Assembly (NCBI GenBank): GCA_015232015.1
Contig: JADGAM010000001.1
Coordinates: 1,734 to 65,733, forward strand
Source of the DNA: Oligoflexia bacterium
Lineage (GTDB): Bacteria; Bdellovibrionota; Bacteriovoracia; Bacteriovoracales; Bacteriovoracaceae
Direction of reading: 5' to 3'
DNA length: 64,000 bases
The translations under genes were made by a program, and so were the position numbers. Positions 55,164-63,063 of the stretch are shown piece by piece. Numbering within the stretch: the stretch's first letter is position 1; each line of letters begins with the position of its first letter. The notes under the pieces are model-generated. The model ran no database searches, was not told the origin of the DNA, and worked only from the letters and a program-made list of their open reading frames with translations.

Positions 55164-55427
55164 TTACTTTCTCAAACGAAATCTCTGAAAATCTCCCCCC
55201 ATAGTTCTATTTCCAGTAACATTAGCGATTATTTTACAAAAATATGAATCATTTGGGCAATCTCCCTCACCTACCAAAAACATTTTTAATTTGTTAGCTA
55301 TGGAAAAACATAAAGAACCAATCACCGCAAACATTAGTAAATACTCAACAGCTGTTTGCCCTCGTTTGCCTATTTTAGAAAATACTCTACAAATATGCTT
55401 TATTATTTTCGCTATAAATATGTTCAT
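55164..55427 (-). CDS. Small Flp/class III-like pilin peptide
   Basis: 87 residues. KRGQTAVEYLLMFAVIGSL is the hallmark: a Gly-Gln prepilin-type cleavage site followed by the Glu(+5)-Tyr pair and a hydrophobic helix, as in Flp type IVb pilins and class III signal peptides. The mature peptide (about 65 residues) has two Cys, possibly a disulfide. No tad/cpa secretion genes are in the window. It begins 9 bases after the preceding minus-strand gene (55436) ends, so the two are possibly co-transcribed. No ribosome site stronger than average. Confidence 0.8.
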   Translation of the reverse strand: MNIFIAKIIKHICRVFSKIGKRGQTAVEYLLMFAVIGSLCFSIANKLKMFLVGEGDCPNDSYFCKIIANVTGNRTMGGDFQRFRLRK

Positions 55428-55435
55428 ATTTTATA

Positions 55436-56788
55436 TTATAACAGATGATGATTGATTTTTAGCAAGATAGGTATTAAACCGCACCCTTCGACAATTATTT
55501 TTTCATTTGAATAATTATTTATTGTTTTAGCAATCTTTTTGTACTTTTTAATATTATTTAAGCTAACTGTTTGTTCTATTAAATTTGGTAAATTTGATAA
55601 ACTTGGTAAAGTTGATATTTTTGATAAATTATGTAGATTTGAATCTGCGACGTCTGCGTGAAAAGCTGAGATCGCCATCTTATTGACAGTGTTTCCGCTA
55701 AGACCGAAACTGCTTTCACATGAATTTAATATTTTATTTTTGTAATAGTTGTGACTAAATCCCTCTTTTTTAATATATGGGACGAAGTAATCGCCAGATG
55801 ATTTAATTTCAATATATGGTATGTCTTCTAAAATAGAGTTAATACTAGAGATAATCAAATTGTTAGATAACCTTAAAGGATAAGGATTATTTTGAGTGAA
55901 TTGAAGATATGAATAAGTAAAATTTGTATCAACACCATAATCACCATAATCATAATAATCACATAATTTTATATTTTTTTCTTTTTGGTCTTGTTTTTGT
56001 TCGTGCTCTTGAGCAAGAACGCCCCCTCTTCTAATAAACATTTCATTTAATTCTTTATTTAATTTTTTTACATTTAAATTATAACTTGGCGAAAGTAGAG
56101 AAACAAATAGTTCAAATATAGTAAAATTATTAGAATGGTTACCTATGTAATGAATGGTTATTAATTGTAAAAGATCGTTGAAAGTTTTTAAGAATAATTT
56201 TTCAGTAGATAGTACTTTAGCTTTTTGAATATTAAAAATTGTTGTAATGAAACTTTGTAATATTTTAAAATAATTTTGTTGATTATTTTCTAAACCGCAA
56301 TTACATAGATCACACTTAAATGTAAAATATTTTTCATCGATCTTTCGAAAGTTAGTTTTACCTTCTTCTAATAACAGAGAGCAGATATTTTCTATATGTT
56401 TATAAAAATGCTCCTCAATTAAGGGTAGATCTTCATTAGTTATTTCAGTTGGATCCATAAATAAAAAAGGAAATTTTCTAAGTATCTCCTTTAAATTTCT
56501 TTGAACACTATTTCCAAGCAGTATTTGTTTACCCTCGAAAACGATAGTGTATGTATCCTTATTGATGTAATTATCTAAATATTTCAAAGGAACAATATTG
56601 TATTTATTTGCAATTTTTTTTATGAGAGACAATTCTAAGAGATTAATCTTTTCTATTATATTTCGGGGTATGTTAATTTGTGGATTATCAATTATTAAAA
56701 CTTTATGCCCAATATTTAGTAAATGTATACCAATTATATAAGAGATAAAATTTTCTGCCTTTAAAATATAATCATAAACATTATTCAT
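55436..56788 (-). CDS. Protein of unknown function, Rossmann-like N-terminus, LPS gene neighbour
   Basis: About 451 residues from the ATG at 56788. An upstream ATG at 56830 would overlap waaA by 26 bases; neither start has a strong ribosome site. The opening IGIHLLNIGHKVLIIDNP resembles the nucleotide-binding start of an NAD/FAD-dependent or amine-oxidase-like protein, but the glycine motif is degenerate. The middle contains CDLCNC. Near residues 357-383 a dispersed 77-bp repeat is read in frame (NTVNKMAISAFHADVADS), and ~67 residues follow. The repeat is recent enough to be recognised, so this region is probably a surface insertion. Position right after waaA suggests an envelope role; this is inference. 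Confidence 0.65.
   Translation of the reverse strand: MNNVYDYILKAENFISYIIGIHLLNIGHKVLIIDNPQINIPRNIIEKINLLELSLIKKIANKYNIVPLKYLDNYINKDTYTIVFEGKQILLGNSVQRNLKEILRKFPFLFMDPTEITNEDLPLIEEHFYKHIENICSLLLEEGKTNFRKIDEKYFTFKCDLCNCGLENNQQNYFKILQSFITTIFNIQKAKVLSTEKLFLKTFNDLLQLITIHYIGNHSNNFTIFELFVSLLSPSYNLNVKKLNKELNEMFIRRGGVLAQEHEQKQDQKEKNIKLCDYYDYGDYGVDTNFTYSYLQFTQNNPYPLRLSNNLIISSINSILEDIPYIEIKSSGDYFVPYIKKEGFSHNYYKNKILNSCESSFGLSGNTVNKMAISAFHADVADSNLHNLSKISTLPSLSNLPNLIEQTVSLNNIKKYKKIAKTINNYSNEKIIVEGCGLIPILLKINHHLL
55641..55717 (-). repeat. Dispersed in-frame repeat inside the unknown gene
   Basis: On the minus strand it runs from GAAAGCAGTTTCGGTCTTAG through CTGTCAATAAGATGGCGATC to CAGACGTCGCAGATTC. It matches the copy at 44143-44234 apart from a 15-base gap and scattered substitutions. 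It codes NTVNKMAISAFHADVADS in the same relative frame as that copy. Confidence 0.8.
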
Positions 56789-56804
56789 ATTTTTTTTCAG
56801 GCCC

Positions 56805-58208
56805 TTAAATTTTTTGCATAAAATTTTCAAAAGGAATTTTCATGCTAGCAATTAACTTTTCTCTCGTGCTGGTATTTATGTTAATGCTTTTATCACAGTT
56901 TGTATTTGTAGATACAACATCATAAAAAGTTGATAATTCATTAATAATAAATATCTCATTTTTTGAAATTTCTTTTACTAACTCATACTCAGTTGAACGA
57001 AAAACTTTTGGTCCAACATAAGTCAAGCAGTTGGATAAATAGGGTTCAATAACAGAGTGTATAGATCTACCATGTCCCCCTCCCACAAATGCATGAGCAT
57101 AAAGAGAATATAATTCGCAAAGGATGCCTTTGATAGCAAAAATAATGATTCCATTTGTTTTAGCAATTTTTTCAAAGATCTCTTCTTTTGATTCATTTAT
57201 TTCATTAATTACATAAACAGGTAATTGACTCTCATAGGAAATTGTATTTATAATTTTTTGCAAAGAATTTTCATCTAATAAGTGAGGCACAATAGCGACA
57301 TGGATATCTTTGCTAATAATTGCTTCAATTAAACGTTTATTATCAAATATTTTTGCTTCAATTTCCCAAAAACTACCTAAGATAATGGTATTATCTTTAG
57401 GAAAAGAACTAATAAATTTTTGAAGTTGATTAAAAAATGAAAGAGAATTAAGTTTTGTTAAGCGATTTTTTACTCTCTCTGCAACTTGAAGAATGCGAAT
57501 ATCCATGGTCGATGTATCGATTTTAAAATGTTTTTTAAAACGCTCTTCATCTAAGGGAGTAGGAGTAATAATTTGATCGAAAGAATTATAAATAAATTTA
57601 TAATAGTAGTAATTAATAATATTTTTTTTAATTTTATTTAATTTGTCTTTAAGAGTTGCGGATAAGAGTACAAAATAAATATCTGCTCTTCTACCAAAAA
57701 GCATCAACTCAGGAAAAAAATCATAACGACAAAGTATTAAAGTTGAGGCACTAATCCATTTGCTCACAGATGTAGTATGGTAATCAATACCAGCACAATT
57801 AACATAATTAACATAAGGGAAATATGTGACTAGAGGTAATCTTAATATTCTAAGGTTGTCAGGATATTTTTCATATAAATTAATTACATTTTTTTCAACA
57901 CTCTCTGAACAAAATATAATTTCTAGTAATTGATTGTCATTAAGCAATTTATTAATTAATGGACGAATTTGTTCTAATTCTCCTTCGCTAGAGATTTCAA
58001 ATGCTACTTTTGCTTTTTTGTTATCTAATTTAAAAGAACGAGAAGATAGAGAGGAAGGCAAAGAGAAAGAATTTTTATTTTCAAAAGATTTTCTTTGTTT
58101 AATAAAAGGAATGAATTTTACTAAAATAAAATTAGTTAACGGATATAACAGCATAGGCCATAAAATATAGAGAAAAAATCTGTAAGATAATGTAAAAAAC
58201 ATTTTCAT
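56805..58208 (-). CDS. waaA: 3-deoxy-D-manno-octulosonic acid (Kdo) transferase
   Basis: 467 residues. A membrane-anchoring N-terminus (about 1-30) precedes two GT-B-fold halves. KKAKVAFEISSEGELEQIRPLI carries the substrate-side Glu motif (normally ASxGE), then ASTLILCRYDFFPEL (normally ETE-LWPN). ILGSFWEIEAK and AIVPHLLDE follow. The CMP-Kdo region is HAFVGGGHGRSIHSVIEP, typical of KdtA. WaaA adds Kdo to lipid IVA at the inner membrane. Divergence is strong, but the order of motifs is complete. The ATG overlaps the waaF stop (TAATG), so the pair is coupled. Confidence 0.85.
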   Translation of the reverse strand: MKMFFTLSYRFFLYILWPMLLYPLTNFILVKFIPFIKQRKSFENKNSFSLPSSLSSRSFKLDNKKAKVAFEISSEGELEQIRPLINKLLNDNQLLEIIFCSESVEKNVINLYEKYPDNLRILRLPLVTYFPYVNYVNCAGIDYHTTSVSKWISASTLILCRYDFFPELMLFGRRADIYFVLLSATLKDKLNKIKKNIINYYYYKFIYNSFDQIITPTPLDEERFKKHFKIDTSTMDIRILQVAERVKNRLTKLNSLSFFNQLQKFISSFPKDNTIILGSFWEIEAKIFDNKRLIEAIISKDIHVAIVPHLLDENSLQKIINTISYESQLPVYVINEINESKEEIFEKIAKTNGIIIFAIKGILCELYSLYAHAFVGGGHGRSIHSVIEPYLSNCLTYVGPKVFRSTEYELVKEISKNEIFIINELSTFYDVVSTNTNCDKSININTSTREKLIASMKIPFENFMQKI

Positions 58209-59401
58209 TAATCACCTTTGATTAAATTGCTAACCTCAAACATACTACGAATAACTTCATCAACAGAAATTTCAGTTAGACAGTAACGTTTCTTACGAAT
58301 ACAAAAACCTTGACCATTAGTAGTGCATGGCCTACAAATAAGTTTTTTTGCCACCATTTTTGATTTTTTAAGATGAGGGTAAAATCCAAACTCCTCTCCA
58401 GTAGGCCCTAAAATAAATATACTTGGAGTACCAACTGACTCTGCAATATGAGGCAAACCAGTATCATTACCCACAACCATAAATGCTTTTTTTAAAAAGA
58501 TGGTGGATTCAACTAAACTACATTTTCCTTGTAGATTGAAAATTTGCTGAGGATATTTGGCCATTAATGGATTAAAAATATCGCAAAATGTATCATCCTT
58601 ACCTGCTAAAATTACATATAAAAAATCGAAATCAAAATTATCATGTGCATGTTGACTATATTGTTTTTGTAAAAGTTTTTCTAATAAATGGTAAAATTTT
58701 TCAGCAGGCCATCTTTTTTTTGGATAGGAAGCAGATGGAACAATTGCAATAAATTTTTTATGCTCTAAAATATTTAATTGCCATTTATCTAGAGAAAATT
58801 TAAGTGCTTTTTCATCGCAAAAGGTGACGGCTGTAGAAGATAGTTGATTACAATTGCTTGCTGTAGTTACAAATTTTGACAGATCATCAAAAAAGGCCTC
58901 ATTTGGGTTCATTTTATTTATTTTATTTTGATGAAAAATAGGAAGTAGATCTATAACATTTCTTTTTAAGAGTAATTCTCCAAATTTTGGAAAATTATTT
59001 TTTTCTTTATTTTTAACTAAAATATTTATTTTAAAAGTTGTTAATAACACTCTTTCAAATGTTCTTTTATCAATACTTATTCTAGGAATGAAAAAGAAAA
59101 AAAAACGAACAAAGAGTGAGCGTAAACTTCCATGCATATCTATGATGAGATCAATTTTGTGTTTGCAGTTTATTTCTCTCACCAATTTGATCAATTCAAA
59201 TAACCCTTTAAGACCACCACGTCTGGAAAAACCATATACCTGATCTATATGCGGGTGATTTACAAGAAGAGGAACAAACATAGAGGAGGTAAGATAACTA
59301 AGCGAAACCTTATTTCCAAGATATTTTTTTATTGCACTTACAGTGGAGGTAGTTAGTACAATATCTCCTAAACTTGAAAAACGTATAATTAATATATGCA
59401 T
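58208..59401 (-). CDS. waaF: ADP-heptose:LPS heptosyltransferase
   Basis: 397 residues of the GT9 family, which adds heptose to the Kdo of LPS core in the cytoplasm. The N-terminus has the family opening IIRFSSLGDIVLTTSTVSA. LIIDMHGSLRS follows. The ADP-heptose region contains PSASYPKKRWPAEKFYHLL, then VVGNDTGLPHIAESVGTPSI, the GT9 signature, and GPTGEEFGFYPH. Two Cys-rich C-terminal stretches (CRPCTT, FCIRKKRYC) are characteristic. Whether it is WaaC or WaaF type cannot be told for sure. First gene of the waaF-waaA pair. Confidence 0.9.
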   Translation of the reverse strand: MHILIIRFSSLGDIVLTTSTVSAIKKYLGNKVSLSYLTSSMFVPLLVNHPHIDQVYGFSRRGGLKGLFELIKLVREINCKHKIDLIIDMHGSLRSLFVRFFFFFIPRISIDKRTFERVLLTTFKINILVKNKEKNNFPKFGELLLKRNVIDLLPIFHQNKINKMNPNEAFFDDLSKFVTTASNCNQLSSTAVTFCDEKALKFSLDKWQLNILEHKKFIAIVPSASYPKKRWPAEKFYHLLEKLLQKQYSQHAHDNFDFDFLYVILAGKDDTFCDIFNPLMAKYPQQIFNLQGKCSLVESTIFLKKAFMVVGNDTGLPHIAESVGTPSIFILGPTGEEFGFYPHLKKSKMVAKKLICRPCTTNGQGFCIRKKRYCLTEISVDEVIRSMFEVSNLIKGD

Positions 59402-59461
59402 AATTTAACAGCTACATTTTTTACATTCTTTGAATTTTTTGCATTATGAAGGAAGATTTAT

Positions 59462-60217
59462 TTATTTCTTGTTTATGTTGGTTAAGATGCTTTGGATGAA
59501 ATCTACTGGAATTGGAAAAAATGTTGTAGTTTTTCCTTCTCCGGAAGATATCTCTTTCATAGTATCTAAGTATCTAAGTATGATTGCCCCATTTTCAGAA
59601 CTCAAATTACGAGCGGCCGCTGCTAACTTAATTGAAGCATCAAGTTCTCCTTCTGCAGAGATAACTTTTGCACGTTTATTTCTTTCTGCTTCTGCTTGCT
59701 TGGCCATTGCTCTTTGCATTTCAATTGGCAGATCGATTGCTTTAACTTCTACTGCAGAAACTTTAATTCCCCACGATTCCGTTTGTTCATCTAAAATTAT
59801 TTGTAATTTTTGATTTATCTTATCTCTTTGAGAGAGTAATTCATCTAATTCAAATTGACCGATAATAGATCTTAATGTTGTTTGAGCAATTTGTCCGGTG
59901 GCCATTAAATAGTCTTCAATATTAATGATGGCCATCTCAGGGTTATTTACTCTGAAGTATACTACCCCATTTACTTTTAGTGTTACGTTGTCACGAGTTA
60001 TAATATCTTGAGACGGGATATCCATAGTAACAGTTCTTAAGTCAACCCGACGCATTTTTTCTATCCCAGGAATTAAAATAATTAAACCAGGGCCTCTTAT
60101 TCCAGTGAAGCGACCAAGTCTAAATACAACTGCTCTCTCATACTCATTTAAAATCTTAACAGTATTAAAAATTAAAATAACGGCGATAATTATAAACGGT
60201 AGTGAAGTGAATAGCAT
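59462..60217 (-). CDS. Slipin/stomatin-like SPFH (band 7) membrane protein
   Basis: 251 residues from the ATG at 60217, taken because AAAAGGAGTATC precedes it; the upstream open frame to 60244 lacks family likeness. One N-terminal helix (about 3-20) anchors it with the SPFH domain: [41 protein letters not shown], and the coiled-coil [20 protein letters not shown]. Slipins form oligomeric membrane platforms, often with an NfeD-type partner; no nfeD is adjacent here. Minus strand, 60 bases upstream of waaF. Confidence 0.92.
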   Translation of the reverse strand: MLFTSLPFIIIAVILIFNTVKILNEYERAVVFRLGRFTGIRGPGLIILIPGIEKMRRVDLRTVTMDIPSQDIITRDNVTLKVNGVVYFRVNNPEMAIINIEDYLMATGQIAQTTLRSIIGQFELDELLSQRDKINQKLQIILDEQTESWGIKVSAVEVKAIDLPIEMQRAMAKQAEAERNKRAKVISAEGELDASIKLAAAARNLSSENGAIILRYLDTMKEISSGEGKTTTFFPIPVDFIQSILTNINKK

Positions 60218-60358
60218 ATGATACTCCTTTTTATCTTGTTTCATATATTATTAGATTTATAAATAAATCCCACTTTACCAGTGAATATATCAATTAAAAA
60301 TATTTTAGTAAAATATTTGAGGAAGAAAATATTTTTAGTGTTGTAAGAAAATTGATTT

Positions 60359-60380
60359 ATAATGTTAGTAATAACATTAT
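60359..60380. promoter_or_regulatory. 9-bp perfect inverted repeat upstream of mipA-like gene
   Basis: ATAATGTTA, GTAA, TAACATTAT form a flawless palindrome in the 213-bp divergent gap, 51 bases before the mipA-like ATG. Operator-like in size and position; the regulator is unknown. Confidence 0.4.
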
Positions 60381-60430
60381 TAAAAAAAGCACATTAAAAA
60401 GTTATAAAGTTATAGAGAGATCTAAAAATA

Positions 60431-61462
60431 ATGAAGAAATTTTTTCAAAGTTTAAATTTTATATTTAAAAAAATAGTAATCTTCATAACTGGATCTACTA
60501 TTTTAATTCAAATTTTATTAATTTTATTACTTACATTTGTAATTGCATTCACATCTACATCTATATTTGCATTTGCAAAAGATGATAATTTACAAAAATA
60601 TCCTTCTGCTAATACTGGTGATAGTGGAAAAAGTGAGGGAATTGCTGGTGATACTGTTGCTGTTAATAATGATGAAAAAAAGAGTAATGCTAATGCCTTG
60701 CCTTTATTTGAATTGGGAGCAGGTTTCTTATATTTGAATATGAATCACTATCGCGGATCTGATCAGACTGCTAGTTATCTTTGGCCACTTCCTTTTTTTA
60801 TATATCGTGGAGAAAATGTTTACGCTAAAAACTCTATGGTTCAAGGTAATATTTATGAAAAGGGAGATTTTAGTCTAGGACTAAGTATGATGGCATCGTT
60901 AAGAGTCAGTAGTGCTGAAAACCATGCCAGAGAGGGAATGCCTACTCTTGATCCAACCTTAGAGATTGGTCCTGTAGCAGAGTGGACATTTTGGCGTGAT
61001 AAAAATAATTTAAATACATTGAGCGTTTCTTTTCCAATAAGAGCAGTAAATGCTGTAGATTTTTTCTATGCCAAATATGAGGGTTGTTTTTCCGTTCCAT
61101 TCGTTTCACTTTCAAGCTACCCTCAAGATTATACTTTAGGTTTTTTTAGTGAAATTACTATGGCAGTTATGTGGGGGTCAGCAAGATATCACAATTATTT
61201 TTACGGAGTTTCTGAAGAGTATGTAAGAGAAAATCGTCCTAAATATAATGCTAGTGCAGGATATAGTGGAGCTCATGCGACATGGTGGTTAAGTAAAAAA
61301 TTTGATCCATTTTATCTTTATGGGTTTTATCGATATGATCGTTTAAATAGAGCAGTCTTTATCGATAGCCCTCTAGTTAAACAAAAAGATTATCATGTTA
61401 TGGGTGTTGGTCTTATATGGTATTTTTATCAAACTAAGGCAATGTCGGCCCGTCGTCAATAG
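60431..61462 (+). CDS. MipA/OmpV-family outer-membrane protein
   Basis: 343 residues. A long signal sequence ends near IFAFAKDD (about 53). A Gly/Asp/Asn-rich segment precedes the barrel, which starts with LPLFELGAGFLYLNMNHYRGS and LWPLPFFIYRGENVYA, the MipA/OmpV opening pattern. Later strands include DFSLGLSMMASL, LSVSFPIRAV and GAHATWWLSKKFDPFYLYGF, and the last long strand is VMGVGLIWYF. About ten to twelve strands are expected. MipA proteins scaffold murein synthases in E. coli; relation to PBP1C here is only suggestive. Convergent with the following minus-strand gene. Confidence 0.8.
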   Translation: MKKFFQSLNFIFKKIVIFITGSTILIQILLILLLTFVIAFTSTSIFAFAKDDNLQKYPSANTGDSGKSEGIAGDTVAVNNDEKKSNANALPLFELGAGFLYLNMNHYRGSDQTASYLWPLPFFIYRGENVYAKNSMVQGNIYEKGDFSLGLSMMASLRVSSAENHAREGMPTLDPTLEIGPVAEWTFWRDKNNLNTLSVSFPIRAVNAVDFFYAKYEGCFSVPFVSLSSYPQDYTLGFFSEITMAVMWGSARYHNYFYGVSEEYVRENRPKYNASAGYSGAHATWWLSKKFDPFYLYGFYRYDRLNRAVFIDSPLVKQKDYHVMGVGLIWYFYQTKAMSARRQ

Positions 61463-61504
61463 ACCTACCTAGGCTTAAACTTAGGGCACATTCTAATCTT
61501 AATC

Positions 61505-61900
61505 CTAATTTGTTTCCATCTCTTCTTCGAATGGAGAGTTAGAATTTATGTTGGAGGTTGTATTTACATTTGAGTTGTTAACATTGTCTACAGAAGGAAA
61601 GGATGCAGTTTCAGTAGTTATCTCTTCTGCATTTAGACCAGCAGTAGTAGTATTTGTATTGTCATTGATATTAATGTTTGTGCTGGTAGGAGGAATATAA
61701 TTTGACAAGCTACTTGGATTTGCATCTATGTTGTTACTAATGTTGTTAGTGTCGTTAGTATCACTTTGATTTTGAATATCATAAGTAGGATCGTCTTCAG
61801 AGAAGCATTTAGAAATAGGAAAGGAAGATAAAAGTAAGATGGTGTTTATAGATAATAAATATAAAAATATTTTAAATTTAACATTCATATGAATATACAT
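61505..61900 (-). CDS. Asn/Thr-rich exported protein
   Basis: 131 residues. Hydrophobic signal (about 8-28, ending SKCFSEDD) and a mature part made almost wholly of Asn, Thr, Ser, Asp and Ile in short repeats (STNININDNTNTTT, NSNVNTTSNINSN). The coding DNA is full of ATT/GTT/AGT repeats. No ordered domain is visible. It may be a surface or cell-envelope linker peptide. GGAGATTAC precedes ATG. Located 23 bases after ychF on the same strand, so co-transcribed with it. Confidence 0.6.
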   Translation of the reverse strand: MYIHMNVKFKIFLYLLSINTILLLSSFPISKCFSEDDPTYDIQNQSDTNDTNNISNNIDANPSSLSNYIPPTSTNININDNTNTTTAGLNAEEITTETASFPSVDNVNNSNVNTTSNINSNSPFEEEMETN

Positions 61901-61922
61901 AGTAATCTCCAGTTTTTAAGAA

Positions 61923-62999
61923 TTATACATTAAAAAGGAAGTTGCATATATCTCCGTCTTCGATAATATAGTCTTGCCCTTTTACCATAAACTTACCTAA
62001 AGTTCTAATTTTTTGCTCATTTCCACAAAACATTAAATCATTATATTTAATAACTTCTACTCTAATAAAACCTCGCTCTATATCACTATGAATTTTACCT
62101 GCTGCTTTTGGAGCACTTGTTCCTTTTCTTATAGTCCAAGCACGAACCTCATCTTTTCCCATAGTATAAAAGGACATTAAACCTAGTAAATCATAAGCTG
62201 CAATATTTAATCTATCACTTCCAAGTGAACTTATATTTAAATCCTTTAAATATTCGGTCCTCTCCTCTAAATTATCAATTGCAAGAATCTCTTTTTCAAT
62301 TTGAGCTGAAACTATAAATACATCATCATGAGATTTTGTTGTTTGTTGCGGTTGCTGCTGTTGTTCTCTAAGTTTATCTTCATCAACGTTATAACACCAG
62401 ATAATAGGTTTTATTGTAAGAAAATTTAAGCTATTAATTGATGCTTCTTCCTCTGCAGAAAGAGTTAGTGTGTTTAATTTTTCATTACTTTCGAGAGTTT
62501 TTTTAAATTTTAAAATTGTTTCTTCTTCTAGATTTTGAATGGCGGTTGTTTTGACTTTCTTTTTATCTTTATCAATTCGATCAAGCCTTTTTTCAACTAG
62601 ATCTAGATCTGCAAAAATTAATTCTGCTTCTAAATTTTCTTTATCTCTATTAGCATTTACTGATCCAGCAGGATGATAGACTTCTTCAGAGGTAAAACCC
62701 CTCACCACAATACAGAGAAGATCAGAAGTTTTTGCTTCTTGTATCCAACTATTTGCAAGCTGTCCGCCGCCTCCTCCAGAATTATCAATATCTGAACATA
62801 AAACAAAATCAGTTTGAGCGTAAGTAATTTTAGCAGGTTTTGCAATTTTTGAAATATCATCAACTCGTTTATCCCAAACATTGGCCTTGCCAGAAATTAC
62901 TTCTCCTGCTCTCTTTGGGCCTAAAACATCACGAGCAGTTAATAATCCAAAGAGAGTTTTTTTTCCCGCCATGGGCAGACCTAAAATTGCAATTTTCAT
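61923..62999 (-). CDS. ychF: Obg-like ATPase YchF
   Basis: 358 residues from the ATG at 62999, supported by AAGGAGCTTTACTTT; an upstream ATG at 63023 adds 8 residues only. YchF is a ribosome-associated P-loop protein that prefers ATP to GTP. The P-loop is GLPMAGKKT (usual GLPNVGKST). The nucleotide-specificity motif is NVDE (about 208). The C-terminal TGS domain is present: VRAWTIRKGTSAPKAAGKIHSDIERGFIRVEVI. A Gln-rich run (QQQQQP) near residue 215 is encoded by TTG repeats. Functions in stress response and translation. Divergent from the YgiQ gene at 63064. Confidence 0.92.
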   Translation of the reverse strand: MKIAILGLPMAGKKTLFGLLTARDVLGPKRAGEVISGKANVWDKRVDDISKIAKPAKITYAQTDFVLCSDIDNSGGGGGQLANSWIQEAKTSDLLCIVVRGFTSEEVYHPAGSVNANRDKENLEAELIFADLDLVEKRLDRIDKDKKKVKTTAIQNLEEETILKFKKTLESNEKLNTLTLSAEEEASINSLNFLTIKPIIWCYNVDEDKLREQQQQPQQTTKSHDDVFIVSAQIEKEILAIDNLEERTEYLKDLNISSLGSDRLNIAAYDLLGLMSFYTMGKDEVRAWTIRKGTSAPKAAGKIHSDIERGFIRVEVIKYNDLMFCGNEQKIRTLGKFMVKGQDYIIEDGDICNFLFNV

Positions 63000-63063
63000 A
63001 AAGTAAAGCTCCTTAAATAACAATTAACTTATCATTTTATAAATTTAATTATAAGTACAAAGT

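Noticed and set aside
55640-55720. tRNA-like T-loop (GATTCAAATC) on the minus strand
   Set aside because: The T-stem and acceptor arms do not pair and no anticodon arm is found. The sequence belongs to the dispersed repeat.
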